DNA from: UBA2033 sp035345875
GTDB taxonomy: Bacteria; Spirochaetota; Leptospiria; Leptospirales; Leptospiraceae
Assembly (NCBI GenBank): GCA_035345875.1
Contig: DAORDH010000010.1
Coordinates: 62,001-126,000 of the forward strand
Direction: 5' to 3'
Length of the DNA: 64,000 nucleotides
This document shows, piece by piece, positions 6,540 through 15,066 of the stretch; positions within the stretch are counted from its first letter, which is position 1; each line of letters opens with the position of its first letter. The notes under the pieces were generated by a model, which searched no databases, was not told the DNA's origin, and saw only the letters and a list, made by a program, of their open reading frames with translations. Made by a program: the position numbers and the translations under genes.

Positions 6540-8612
6540 TTACGGGGCAGCCGTTATCTCTTTCACCAAATTCTCCATTTTATAAATCGATCGGAGTGCT
6601 TCTAGGATTCCTTCGCTGTGGACAGAGACAGCACGTGCTTTGTTGTCTGTATAGGCATAAGAGAGAATATGGCTATAGCTATTTCCATCAAAGATAAGAC
6701 CTACATATTCCCCTTTTCGGTTAACGACTGGACTTCCAGAGTTTCCACCTACGATGTCATTGGTTGTGATAAAATTGAGCGGTTTATTCATTTGTATACT
6801 GGATTTATTTTCTAAAATCTTTGTAGAAAGTTTAAAAGGTTCTCTGTGATTAAAACTCTCAGCTCTATCAAATAGACCATAGAAAGTTGTTTTAAAAGGA
6901 ACTTCAATCGTTGTATCATCTGTAAAACCTTTTACCTGGCCATAACTCATTCTAAGAGTAAAGGTTGCATCTGGATACATGGACTTTCCAAATACTTTAA
7001 ATTTTAAAGCGGAGAGTCTATGACCTTCAATTGCTTGCACGCTTTCTATTTCATCATCAAACCAATCTCTATCTTTTCGAAGGATTGGATCTACTTTACG
7101 AATCCATTCTATCAGAGGATCTTTTGATTTCTCTATTCCTGCTTTTCCTTCCTTTAAAAGTTCTTTGCGGTAGGCTACATCTCCTAACTTTGTTTTTGTA
7201 ATTAAATTCTTTGCGAATTCTTTTGGATCTGATGTGATAGCAATTTTTACAAACTCATCGTCTTTGCCTAACTTCTCGACTGCCAATTGTAAAGTATGGG
7301 CAAGTGACATCTCTTCCATATCTGTATAAATTGGGGCAGGGGAGAGAAGTCTAAATTTGAGTGATTCTAGATTAGAGTCTCTATATTCCTCATATCTTTT
7401 TTCGTTTGGTTTTTCTATCTCTGTCGCATATCGGACTAATTTCAAGGCAATATTCACAAGTCTTGTATTGCTTACACTTCTATAATAGAACTCTTTGTGT
7501 TTTGCGATTAATTTCTTTTGCACAGAATCAATTCGGTTCCAAATCTCTCCGTATTCTTTTTGTAATTCTTTATCTTGTGAAACTAGACTTTTTAGTTTAT
7601 TTTCTTTTTCTTCCATTGAATCTAGTATTTTTTTATCTTTTAAACCGCTTAATTCTCCTTCGATTGCTTTGAGTGAATTTTCCATTCCTAAGATATAGTC
7701 TTTCGCACGACGCTTTTCTTCTTTTCCTTTTTCGGAATAGTCTCTATATAGTTTTAATTTTCTTTTTAGAAGATTTACATATTCAGGAAATGCATACTCT
7801 TTTTGGTAATGGATTTGGCTCATTGTCTTTTGTCTTTCTGTAGAGCCCGGATGTCCAAATACGAAAACAAGTTCGTCTTCTTTCGCACCTTCTTTACTCC
7901 ATTTGAAATAATTTTTGGACTCTATTGGTTTGTTGTTTTCATACACTCTAAAAAAAGCCATATCGAGTGCAAAGCGCGGATAATTGAAGTTATCCGGATC
8001 TCCCCCAAAGGAAGCAGCTTGCAATTCAGGAGCCATTACAAGTCTTACGTCTGTGTATTTTTTATACCTGTAAAGCCAATATTCTCCTCCATCATAGAGT
8101 TCTACAACATCGGATCTGAGTTTTGTTTTCTCGTTTGATTCTTTTTCTATCTTTGCGATTTCTTCTTTTCTTTTTTCATTTTTTGCTTTATCGGTATCGC
8201 CTTTTTCAGATGCGGTTACGACTTGTTTTGTGACATCTTCCATAGAAATAAGAACATTTAATTCTAAATCTGGGCATTTGATTTCTTCACTTTCCTTTTG
8301 TGCAAAAAATCCATCTTTTACATAATCTGTTTTCTTAGATGACATCTTTTGCAATTGACCCATTGCAACATGGTGATTTGTTATCACTAAACCCTTTGCA
8401 GAAATAAAAGCCCCAGAACCACCGTCATTAAATCGCACGGAAGCGAGTTGAGCATTTTTTAACCATTTGTCTGTTAATTTAAAATTGTATTTTTCTTCTA
8501 GTTGTTTTGTGGGGAGATTGTCTAAAGTCCACATGCCTTCATCACTAGAAAGCTGGGTTGCAATTCCAATTGTTGTAAGAGTCATAAGAAGTAATTTCCT
8601 TAAATCAGTCAT
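6540..8612 (-). CDS. S46 family dipeptidyl-peptidase (DPP7/DPP11-like)
   Basis: The 690-residue product has an N-terminal signal peptide (MTDLRKLLLM and a following hydrophobic run), so it acts in the periplasm or at the cell surface. It is a chymotrypsin-fold serine peptidase of family S46, which releases dipeptides from oligopeptide N-termini. The His motif TNHHV is at residues 79-82 and the catalytic Ser is Ser625 in GGNSGSP. Gly643 in the stretch FDGN corresponds to the residue that separates DPP7-like (Gly, hydrophobic P1) from DPP11-like (Arg, acidic P1) enzymes, so hydrophobic specificity is predicted. The length fits the family. It is a single gene with no operon partner. Confidence 0.88.
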   Translation of the reverse strand: MTDLRKLLLMTLTTIGIATQLSSDEGMWTLDNLPTKQLEEKYNFKLTDKWLKNAQLASVRFNDGGSGAFISAKGLVITNHHVAMGQLQKMSSKKTDYVKDGFFAQKESEEIKCPDLELNVLISMEDVTKQVVTASEKGDTDKAKNEKRKEEIAKIEKESNEKTKLRSDVVELYDGGEYWLYRYKKYTDVRLVMAPELQAASFGGDPDNFNYPRFALDMAFFRVYENNKPIESKNYFKWSKEGAKEDELVFVFGHPGSTERQKTMSQIHYQKEYAFPEYVNLLKRKLKLYRDYSEKGKEEKRRAKDYILGMENSLKAIEGELSGLKDKKILDSMEEKENKLKSLVSQDKELQKEYGEIWNRIDSVQKKLIAKHKEFYYRSVSNTRLVNIALKLVRYATEIEKPNEKRYEEYRDSNLESLKFRLLSPAPIYTDMEEMSLAHTLQLAVEKLGKDDEFVKIAITSDPKEFAKNLITKTKLGDVAYRKELLKEGKAGIEKSKDPLIEWIRKVDPILRKDRDWFDDEIESVQAIEGHRLSALKFKVFGKSMYPDATFTLRMSYGQVKGFTDDTTIEVPFKTTFYGLFDRAESFNHREPFKLSTKILENKSSIQMNKPLNFITTNDIVGGNSGSPVVNRKGEYVGLIFDGNSYSHILSYAYTDNKARAVSVHSEGILEALRSIYKMENLVKEITAAP

Positions 8613-9038
8613 GCAGATAGTTTCTTTCGAGTATTCCTAAGTGAAAGAAAAATTTTTTATATCTAAATTGATTTTCAAAGGATCAGAGTGCAATCTCTAC
8701 AAAAGGAAAAGAAAAGTGAAAGAATTTTCAGATGAATTGGGATAAATCTGCATAAATTTCGTGTAAATACCAAGGAGAGAGTGAATCAAAAGAGGAGCTA
8801 TTCTTTCTTATTTTCAAGTAGTTCATAGTGATTGATTCTGATTTTGAATGAGATTGGGACTGAATAAAAAAGGAAAAAAGGCAGAATAAGCAAGAATTCT
8901 TGGAGCTTTTCTATCCATTGCATCACCTCACACGAGGGATTCATTTGAATCGAATCTTCTCATTTGTGAGTCAAGATATGATCTGATTTAAAATAATTTC
9001 CTTGCTCATTTGAAAATGATTTAAAACCTGAAATAAGT
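8613..9038. other. Divergent intergenic region before fbp
   Basis: This 426-bp stretch lies between the divergent S46 peptidase and fbp genes and has no convincing ORF. It must contain promoters for both genes, but no clear -35/-10 pair could be chosen. A perfect palindrome GATTCA-TT-TGAATC lies at 8938-8951, about 88 bp before fbp, and could be an operator. Confidence 0.35.
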
Positions 9039-10076
9039 ATGAAATCAGCCACTGAAATGATAAGTCTTTCTCAATATTTAATAGAAGAGCAATTAAAACT
9101 CCCGTATGCAACTGGGGATTTTACAGCTCTTATGCAACATCTTGTGTATGCAGCCAAAATTGTCTCTCGTGAAGTTCGAAAAGCAGGACTCACTGATATA
9201 GTTCTTGGGGCAACCTCGGAAACTAATGTCCAAGGTGAAACACAGATGAAATTAGATCGTTATGCAGATGTTCTATTTACAAAAGCTTTGAGTATTTGCG
9301 GTCACCTCTGTGTTCTTGCTAGCGAAGAAAATGAATCCATCATTGAAATTCCGTCGGGTTATAAAATGGGAAAGTATACTTTCGCCTTTGACCCATTAGA
9401 TGGATCTTCCAATATTGATTCCAATGTATCGATCGGAACCATCTTTTCGATTCATCTTCGAAAGAGTAAACATGGAGGACCCGGGGAAGAATCGGATTTA
9501 CTCCAAAGAGGTGCACTTCAAAGATGTGCCGGATACATTCTCTATGGATCTTCCACTATGATGGTTTTATCTATGGGAAATGGGGTAGTCGGTTTTACTT
9601 TAGATCCTTCTTGCGGTGAATTCCTATTATCCCATGAAAATATTAAAATCCCAGAAACAGGTTCTATCTATTCCATCAATGAAGGAAACTATGATTTCTG
9701 GTCTGATGCCGTAAAATCTTATATTAGAACCATTAAAAATATCGAGAACAATAATAAACCAAAGACTCTTCGATACATTGGATCTCTCGTTGCCGACTTC
9801 CATCGAAATCTACTAAAAGGTGGAATATTTCTCTACCCAGAAGATACAAAATCAAAAAGCTATCCACTCGGCAAACTACGTCTTCTCTATGAAGCATCTC
9901 CTATGGCATTTCTAGCAGAACAAGCGGGAGGTATGGCGGTTACCGTTTCTGGTGAAAGAATTTTAGACATGGAGCCTACAAGTCTTCATCAAAGAACTAC
10001 TCTTGTCACAGGTAGTAAAAAAGAAGTAGAATTCTTTTTAGAGTGCACAAAGAAATTTAGACAATCTAATAACTAG
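9039..10076 (+). CDS. fbp: Fructose-1,6-bisphosphatase class 1
   Basis: The product has 345 residues, a normal length for class 1 FBPase, which hydrolyses fructose 1,6-bisphosphate to fructose 6-phosphate in gluconeogenesis. The metal-binding motif FDPLDGSSN is at residues 117-125, with Asp118 and Asp121. The C-terminal sugar-phosphate segment (SPMAFLAEQAGGMA) is also present. A gluconeogenic enzyme suits leptospires, which grow on fatty acids rather than sugars. It is followed 8 bp later by lgt, so the two are probably co-transcribed. It is cytoplasmic, with no signal peptide. Confidence 0.95.
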   Translation: MKSATEMISLSQYLIEEQLKLPYATGDFTALMQHLVYAAKIVSREVRKAGLTDIVLGATSETNVQGETQMKLDRYADVLFTKALSICGHLCVLASEENESIIEIPSGYKMGKYTFAFDPLDGSSNIDSNVSIGTIFSIHLRKSKHGGPGEESDLLQRGALQRCAGYILYGSSTMMVLSMGNGVVGFTLDPSCGEFLLSHENIKIPETGSIYSINEGNYDFWSDAVKSYIRTIKNIENNNKPKTLRYIGSLVADFHRNLLKGGIFLYPEDTKSKSYPLGKLRLLYEASPMAFLAEQAGGMAVTVSGERILDMEPTSLHQRTTLVTGSKKEVEFFLECTKKFRQSNN

Positions 10077-10084
10077 GAGTCATT

Positions 10085-11095
10085 TTGTTTCCAGTAAATA
10101 TCGATTGGTATTTTATTCATTTTAGAGGCTATGAAGGTCATTGGGCTATCGGGATCCTAATCTTTGGTTATTTCTATCAAAGATATAGATCTCTGAAAGC
10201 AGGATATGATATTGAATGGTTTAATTCTGCTTGGGCGGCGGCTGTCGGTTCTGGAATTATTGGTGCTAGACTCTTCCATTTTGCATTTTGGGAGACAACT
10301 AATTTTCTAAATAATCCAATGATTATTTTTACTTCCACAGGTGGATTTGCCATCTTGGGTGCTACCATTGGAACTGCATTCGGAGGTTGGGCATACTGTA
10401 AGTATACTAAAAAAGATTTTTTAAGTTGGTGCGATAGTTTAATGCTTCCACTAACGGTTGGTCTTGCTCTAAGTCGTATGTCTTGTTTTCTAAATGGAGA
10501 TGCCTATGGTCTACCAACTGCTTCCATTTTAGGAGTTACATTTTCTGAAAACAGTGATGCTTGGATGGCAGAGTGGAGACATTTACATCAATTCTATGCA
10601 AATAGTGAAGACCCTCTTGCTATCATCTCACAAATGTTTAGCAAATATGTAAATCTTGCGGATATGCCGATTCCCGACTCAATGTCTCATCTAAAAGATT
10701 TAGGATTTAAAAATCTGGCAGAGTTAACTCGCTATTATCCTCCATCTGCTACAGGCGATTATAAACAAGAACTTTTAAAACTAGGCCTAATTCCTTTCCC
10801 TGTTGTCTATCCTAAAGTGCATCCAACACAGCTCTATGAAATGGCTCTGATGTTTATAGTCTTATTTATCATGGTTCGAATTGATAAAAAAGAATGGGCA
10901 AAGCGAAAATTATTTTTTATTTTTTGGGCGCTCTACGGAACCAATCGTTTCTTCGTAGAATTTTTTAGAGGAGATAGGAATTTAATCTTTGGTAGTCTTA
11001 CCTATGCTCAGGTGATTACCCTTTTGATCATAGTAAGTTCTATTATCGCACTTATTATTCAATTTTCAACGAACCATAAACAAATGGAATCATAA
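10085..11095 (+). CDS. lgt: Prolipoprotein diacylglyceryl transferase
   Basis: Lgt transfers diacylglycerol from phosphatidylglycerol to the lipobox Cys of prolipoproteins, the first step of lipoprotein maturation at the inner membrane. Several membrane helices are visible, together with the motifs NGDAYG (about 138-143), HPTQLYE (246-252) and NRFFVEFFRGD (287-297). At 336 residues it is longer than the usual 260-300. The extra length is a soluble insert of about 70 residues between about 155 and 235, rich in charged residues. The start is TTG at 10085 after TAGGAG; no ATG fits. It follows fbp closely. The large number of lipoproteins in the window makes this enzyme relevant to many neighbours. 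Confidence 0.93.
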   Translation: MFPVNIDWYFIHFRGYEGHWAIGILIFGYFYQRYRSLKAGYDIEWFNSAWAAAVGSGIIGARLFHFAFWETTNFLNNPMIIFTSTGGFAILGATIGTAFGGWAYCKYTKKDFLSWCDSLMLPLTVGLALSRMSCFLNGDAYGLPTASILGVTFSENSDAWMAEWRHLHQFYANSEDPLAIISQMFSKYVNLADMPIPDSMSHLKDLGFKNLAELTRYYPPSATGDYKQELLKLGLIPFPVVYPKVHPTQLYEMALMFIVLFIMVRIDKKEWAKRKLFFIFWALYGTNRFFVEFFRGDRNLIFGSLTYAQVITLLIIVSSIIALIIQFSTNHKQMES

Positions 11096-11112
11096 TTAAA
11101 AAAGGACGTTAT

Positions 11113-12153
11113 ATGCAAAATCTTGGAAAAAGTTTACTCTTTATTGGGCTTCTTGTCTCAATTTTGAATTGTGCGGGGAATAAAAAACTATTTGAAGCTG
11201 CACGCAATGGAGATGAAAAAAAAATCTCCCAGTATATAAATGAAAAAAAGGATGTAAACGTAAAAGACAAAGACTTCGGTGGAACCCTTCTTATGTATTC
11301 CGCTGGATTTGGTTATACAAATATTGTGAAAATGTTGCTTGATGCTGGAGCAGATGTAAATGCAACAAACAACCTAAATGGAACTGCTCTCATGAATGCA
11401 TGTAATTATGGATATGATGAGATTGTAAAACTTTTACTCGAAAAAGGAGCGGATGTAAATACGGTAGACACTTTACAGCGAACAGCACTTATGTTTGCGA
11501 TAGCACGCTACCGATTAGAAATCACAAAAGAGCTATTAAAGTCTAAGGCAAATGTGAATGTAAGAAATAAAGAGGGAGTTACACCTCTTATGTTAGCAGT
11601 TAACTTTCAATTCACAGAAGCACTTCCCATTCTATTAAAAGAAAAAGCGGATATAAATGCTACAGACCTATTCGGAGAAACCGCACTGATTAAGGCGGTC
11701 TACAAAAATGATATTGATTCGATTAAGTTCTTAATTCAAAACAGAGCGGATGTAAATAGCAAAGCAAATGATGGAAAGACAGCGCTCATCATTGCGGCAA
11801 AAAAAGGACAAAAAGATATGGTTTCTGCTCTTATCAAGGCAAAAGCAGATCTCAATTTGGCTGATTCTTCTGGCTATACACCTTTAATTTGGGCGGTAAA
11901 TATGGGAGAAATGGAGATCATTCGTCAACTTCTATCCGCTGGAGCTAACCCAAATATGCAGGATGAAAGAGGCCAAACAGCTCTTATGAAATCAGTTTTA
12001 CAAGGGAATTTAGAGATGACTGCTCTACTTTTAAGTAAGAAACATGATTTAACTCTAAAAGATAAAAGCGGACAAACCGCGTTAGCCTTAGCAATTGAGA
12101 ATAGTCAAGGCGATATTGTGAATCAACTTAAAAAAGCTGGAGCAAAAAATTGA
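11113..12153 (+). CDS. Ankyrin repeat lipoprotein
   Basis: This 346-residue lipoprotein has a signal peptide ending in the lipobox LNC (Cys20 followed by Ala-Gly). The rest is about nine ankyrin repeats of 32-33 residues, recognisable from repeated GADVN, TALM and LL motifs. Ankyrin repeats are protein-binding scaffolds; the partner is unknown. AAAGGACG precedes the ATG, and the gene lies 17 bp after lgt, so it is probably in the fbp-lgt operon. Anchoring in a membrane after processing by Lgt is expected. No frameshift is seen, although several repeat copies differ in length. Confidence 0.88.
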   Translation: MQNLGKSLLFIGLLVSILNCAGNKKLFEAARNGDEKKISQYINEKKDVNVKDKDFGGTLLMYSAGFGYTNIVKMLLDAGADVNATNNLNGTALMNACNYGYDEIVKLLLEKGADVNTVDTLQRTALMFAIARYRLEITKELLKSKANVNVRNKEGVTPLMLAVNFQFTEALPILLKEKADINATDLFGETALIKAVYKNDIDSIKFLIQNRADVNSKANDGKTALIIAAKKGQKDMVSALIKAKADLNLADSSGYTPLIWAVNMGEMEIIRQLLSAGANPNMQDERGQTALMKSVLQGNLEMTALLLSKKHDLTLKDKSGQTALALAIENSQGDIVNQLKKAGAKN

Positions 12154-12182
12154 AGTTTTTATTACTTTTTGCATGATTTTCA

Positions 12183-12211
12183 TTGACAAAATTATCGTTG
12201 AAAAGTGAAGT
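12183..12211 (+). promoter_or_regulatory. Possible promoter of the TRL-like lipoprotein
   Basis: TTGACA at 12183-12188 is a consensus -35 box. After 17 bp comes TGAAGT (12206-12211), a poor -10 box. The position, about 60 bp before the start codon, is reasonable. Confidence 0.3.
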
Positions 12212-12268
12212 AAAAAACATTGGAAGGGAAATATATTTCCTTTTCATATAATTTTTATGGAGACAAAC

Positions 12269-12682
12269 ATGAATAAAAATTTCAAAAATTCATTAGGTGT
12301 TTTAACAGCACTTGCAATTGCAGCTGCTATCGCTTGTAGCGGTGGAAGCGGATCTGGCGCAGGTCCATCTATTCAACCAGCTTCTTCTGGTTCTATCATG
12401 GACAACGTTAAATCTAACCAAAACTGTACTTGGGGTGGAGATATCACAAACGCTGGTGAAGCTGGTTGCGTATGGGGAAAAGATGGTGGTAAGCCAGTTG
12501 GAACAAAAACTGGAAAAGCTTGCACTAACGCTATCCTCGGATTAATCAGAAGTGGAGATATGAGTATTGCTGCAGCTGCTAAACAAGGTGGAATTACTAA
12601 AGTTCAATCTGTAGACGCAAGCATCAATAGCTTACTCGGTTCTGTATTAGTTGAGAGCTGCATCCTCGTTAACGGTACCTAA
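12269..12682 (+). CDS. TRL-like family lipoprotein
   Basis: The product has 137 residues from the ATG at 12269 (MNKNF), which has GGAG six bases ahead; an in-frame ATG at 12257 would include that binding site. The signal peptide ends in a lipobox with IACSGG. The middle and C-terminus (GTKTGKACTNAILGL, then GDMSIAAAAKQGGITKVQS) match the TRL-like family, small exported proteins common in spirochaetes and proteobacteria. In that family a Cys/Gly-rich loop is followed by a pattern of short-lived repeats. Codon use is more biased to common codons than in its neighbours, suggesting high expression. The function of the family is unknown. A strong terminator follows. Confidence 0.75.
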   Translation: MNKNFKNSLGVLTALAIAAAIACSGGSGSGAGPSIQPASSGSIMDNVKSNQNCTWGGDITNAGEAGCVWGKDGGKPVGTKTGKACTNAILGLIRSGDMSIAAAAKQGGITKVQSVDASINSLLGSVLVESCILVNGT

Positions 12683-12696
12683 TATTTTGAGTTTGG

Positions 12697-12726
12697 AATG
12701 CTACGATCTTTCGTAGCATTTCAAAT
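12697..12726 (+). terminator. Intrinsic terminator after the TRL-like gene
   Basis: A perfect 10-bp stem has arms AATGCTACGA (12697-12706) and TCGTAGCATT (12711-12720) with loop TCTT. It is followed by TCAAATTTTCCC. It lies 15 bp after the stop codon. Confidence 0.8.
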
Positions 12727-12777
12727 TTTCCCTCCTTCTCGATTTTCATCTTATTTTACATTTTCAAGACTTACAAA

Positions 12778-13863
12778 ATGAACAGACTTTATACAATACT
12801 TATACTTATTACAATACTCTCATGTACTGCAGACAGAAAACTTAACGATCCAACAGAGCAACTAAAAGGTTTTAGATGTGAAGGAAATGATTACTATGTG
12901 GATTATATCTGCGAAGACGAAAAAGAATACTTAGATTGGGCTGCCTCTTATCCTAAATACAGAAAATTATCTGATCTTACAAGAGAAGTTCTATTCAATA
13001 TCATGAAAGAGACCAACGATATTGACAAAGCGGCTGCTGTTTTCTATCATAGAGCTATCACAGAACCAACAAATCGTAAGTTTATAGAATATATTTATAC
13101 AAAACAGAATGAATTTATGAGGAAAGTTCCCGACTATTCCTCCAAGAAAATGCTCTTTGCAATCGCTCCAGGGATGTTTTACCGAGATAATAAAGAGGTG
13201 GATGCAGATGGAAAATTGATCCGCGCAATAGTAAAACAATTGGGACTTGGAGAAGCTGTAATTCCGACAGACCAAACTGGAACGGTAGACGGTAACGGTA
13301 AGATTATTTGTGATTTTATAAAAAGTCAGACGGAATACAAAGGAATTATCATTGGTTCAGCCAGCAAAGGAAGCGGTGATTTTAAAAAAGCATTGGAACT
13401 TTGTGGAAAAGAGCCTTATTTTTCTAAGGTTGTCGGTTGGTTTAACTTCGGTGGAATCAACAAAGGAAGCCTTGTAGTAAATGGAATGATGGATCATTGG
13501 CTTTACCGATGGGAAGGTAAATTCTATTTTTGGGTTATGGGTTATAATTGGGAAGGTCTTACTTCTATGCGAGGAGGAGAAAATGCACCTCTCAGTAAAG
13601 AATTGGAAATCCCTAAAAACATGACTGTTGTAAACATTGTAGGAGTTCCGACAGCAAGACTTGTAACAGAAAGAGGTAGACCTTTTTATAATTATTTAGC
13701 TCAATTTGGACCGAATGAAGGTTTGAATTTACTTTCTGACAGCCATATTGAGGGAGTTCCTCTCTTTCCCTCTTGGAGAAACGATCACTATTTCAGAGTT
13801 CCAATGCCGGAAGAAAGGATCAAAGCATTCATAGCGTATATCGTTGAAAAACAGGGTAAGTAA
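12778..13863 (+). CDS. Lipoprotein, probable alpha/beta hydrolase fold
   Basis: The 361-residue product starts with a lipoprotein signal peptide (lipobox ILSC, Cys16). The family is not recognised, but several features suggest an alpha/beta hydrolase: IIIGSASKGSGD as a nucleophile-elbow-like strand-turn, a later strand with GWFNFGG, and a C-terminal NDHYFR that could carry the catalytic His. It directly precedes the DUF4105 gene (the next ATG follows the stop codon at once), and the FAD oxidoreductase overlaps after that, so three genes form one operon. The substrate is unknown; a role at the membrane is implied by the lipid anchor. Confidence 0.5.
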   Translation: MNRLYTILILITILSCTADRKLNDPTEQLKGFRCEGNDYYVDYICEDEKEYLDWAASYPKYRKLSDLTREVLFNIMKETNDIDKAAAVFYHRAITEPTNRKFIEYIYTKQNEFMRKVPDYSSKKMLFAIAPGMFYRDNKEVDADGKLIRAIVKQLGLGEAVIPTDQTGTVDGNGKIICDFIKSQTEYKGIIIGSASKGSGDFKKALELCGKEPYFSKVVGWFNFGGINKGSLVVNGMMDHWLYRWEGKFYFWVMGYNWEGLTSMRGGENAPLSKELEIPKNMTVVNIVGVPTARLVTERGRPFYNYLAQFGPNEGLNLLSDSHIEGVPLFPSWRNDHYFRVPMPEERIKAFIAYIVEKQGK

Positions 13864-15066
13864 ATGTTTCGATATTTTTTAATTTTTCTTTTTTTAGTTA
13901 CTAATTCCATTTTCTCACAAGGTGATTATAAAATTAACATTGAAAATAAGGACAAATTTGTCTCTTTTATCAATTCTTTAACCCCAAAGGATTTAGAGGA
14001 TTTGAAGATTCAACTGATTACAGTAGATACTTCTCCTACAGTCACAACTGCTTTTGGACATTCTGCTTTGCGAGTTTTTCTCGGAAAACAGTTTGAGGAT
14101 AAGGATTTCTATCTCGATTTTGGTGAATACGATGAGTCAGCAGGATTTATCTGGAGATTCTTAAAAGGGGAAGCGAAATTCTACATCACTGTAAAAACGA
14201 TGGGTCTCGCTTATATGCAGTGGGATACAACGGGTCGTGGGATGTATGCTTCTGAATTTAAGTTAGATGCAAATCAAAAGAAATTATTTTTAAAAAACAT
14301 ACTTTCCTTTATTGAGAAATACAAAGATGGGTATGAATATAACAACTTCACAGGAAATTGTGTTACCTATATCCGAGACTTAATTGGAGAAACATATGGA
14401 ACACCTCTCAAACTAGAAACAGAAAGTAATAAAAGAACTTGGAGAAATAGAGTTATTCCTTATTCTAATAAAATTTTTTGGCTTAGAATGGAAGAAAAAC
14501 TATTACTCGATCATGATACAGATAAAGAAAGAAATCCAACCGAATTAATTTACCTTCCTTATGATTTACTTTTTGCAGTGGAAGATGCAAAGCTTGTAAA
14601 AGACAAAGAACTTTTACATAGAAATTTTTGGCAAATGCCTCCAGACTCTTTTGATTTCTTAGGTAACTTAATGTTTATCATTCTAGTTTTTATCATTGTG
14701 GGGCAAATCCCTGTTTACTTCAAATCAATGATTGATCGAAAGGGAGAAATTCTTTTTGGGATTATCTCAGGTTTTGGTGGTCTCTTTGCGCTTGTCGTTC
14801 GACTCTTTACCTCTTTTCCATTTATGGATGAGACCATTATGATTTTTGTGTTTAGTCCGATTGATTTCTTTTTGTTAGCAAAAAAGAAACCTTCTTTTAA
14901 GATTCACATGGGAATTATCCTTCTCAGACTTAGTATGATTTTACTTGCAACTGTATTCCGATTTACCATTTATAAACAAACGATAGATACAGCTTTATTT
15001 TTTACTGTTATCTTCTATGTTTTATATGCAATCAATACATATCGTGCAAGAGCAATAGCTCAATGA
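13864..15066 (+). CDS. DUF4105 / Lnb-like periplasmic domain membrane protein
   Basis: The 400-residue product has a signal peptide (cleavage near residue 18), then a DUF4105 domain (about 45-200), now called the Lnb N-terminal periplasmic domain. His66 in AFGHSALRV and Cys166 in GNCVTYIRDL are the likely catalytic pair of this papain-like fold. The C-terminal third (about 262-395) is hydrophobic with about four to five membrane helices. In Bacteroidetes, Lnb is reported as a lipoprotein N-acylation enzyme; that role here is inference. It starts directly after the preceding stop codon and overlaps the next gene by 4 bp (ATGA). Leptospires are rich in lipoproteins, and lgt lies 3 kb upstream. 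Confidence 0.7.
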   Translation: MFRYFLIFLFLVTNSIFSQGDYKINIENKDKFVSFINSLTPKDLEDLKIQLITVDTSPTVTTAFGHSALRVFLGKQFEDKDFYLDFGEYDESAGFIWRFLKGEAKFYITVKTMGLAYMQWDTTGRGMYASEFKLDANQKKLFLKNILSFIEKYKDGYEYNNFTGNCVTYIRDLIGETYGTPLKLETESNKRTWRNRVIPYSNKIFWLRMEEKLLLDHDTDKERNPTELIYLPYDLLFAVEDAKLVKDKELLHRNFWQMPPDSFDFLGNLMFIILVFIIVGQIPVYFKSMIDRKGEILFGIISGFGGLFALVVRLFTSFPFMDETIMIFVFSPIDFFLLAKKKPSFKIHMGIILLRLSMILLATVFRFTIYKQTIDTALFFTVIFYVLYAINTYRARAIAQ

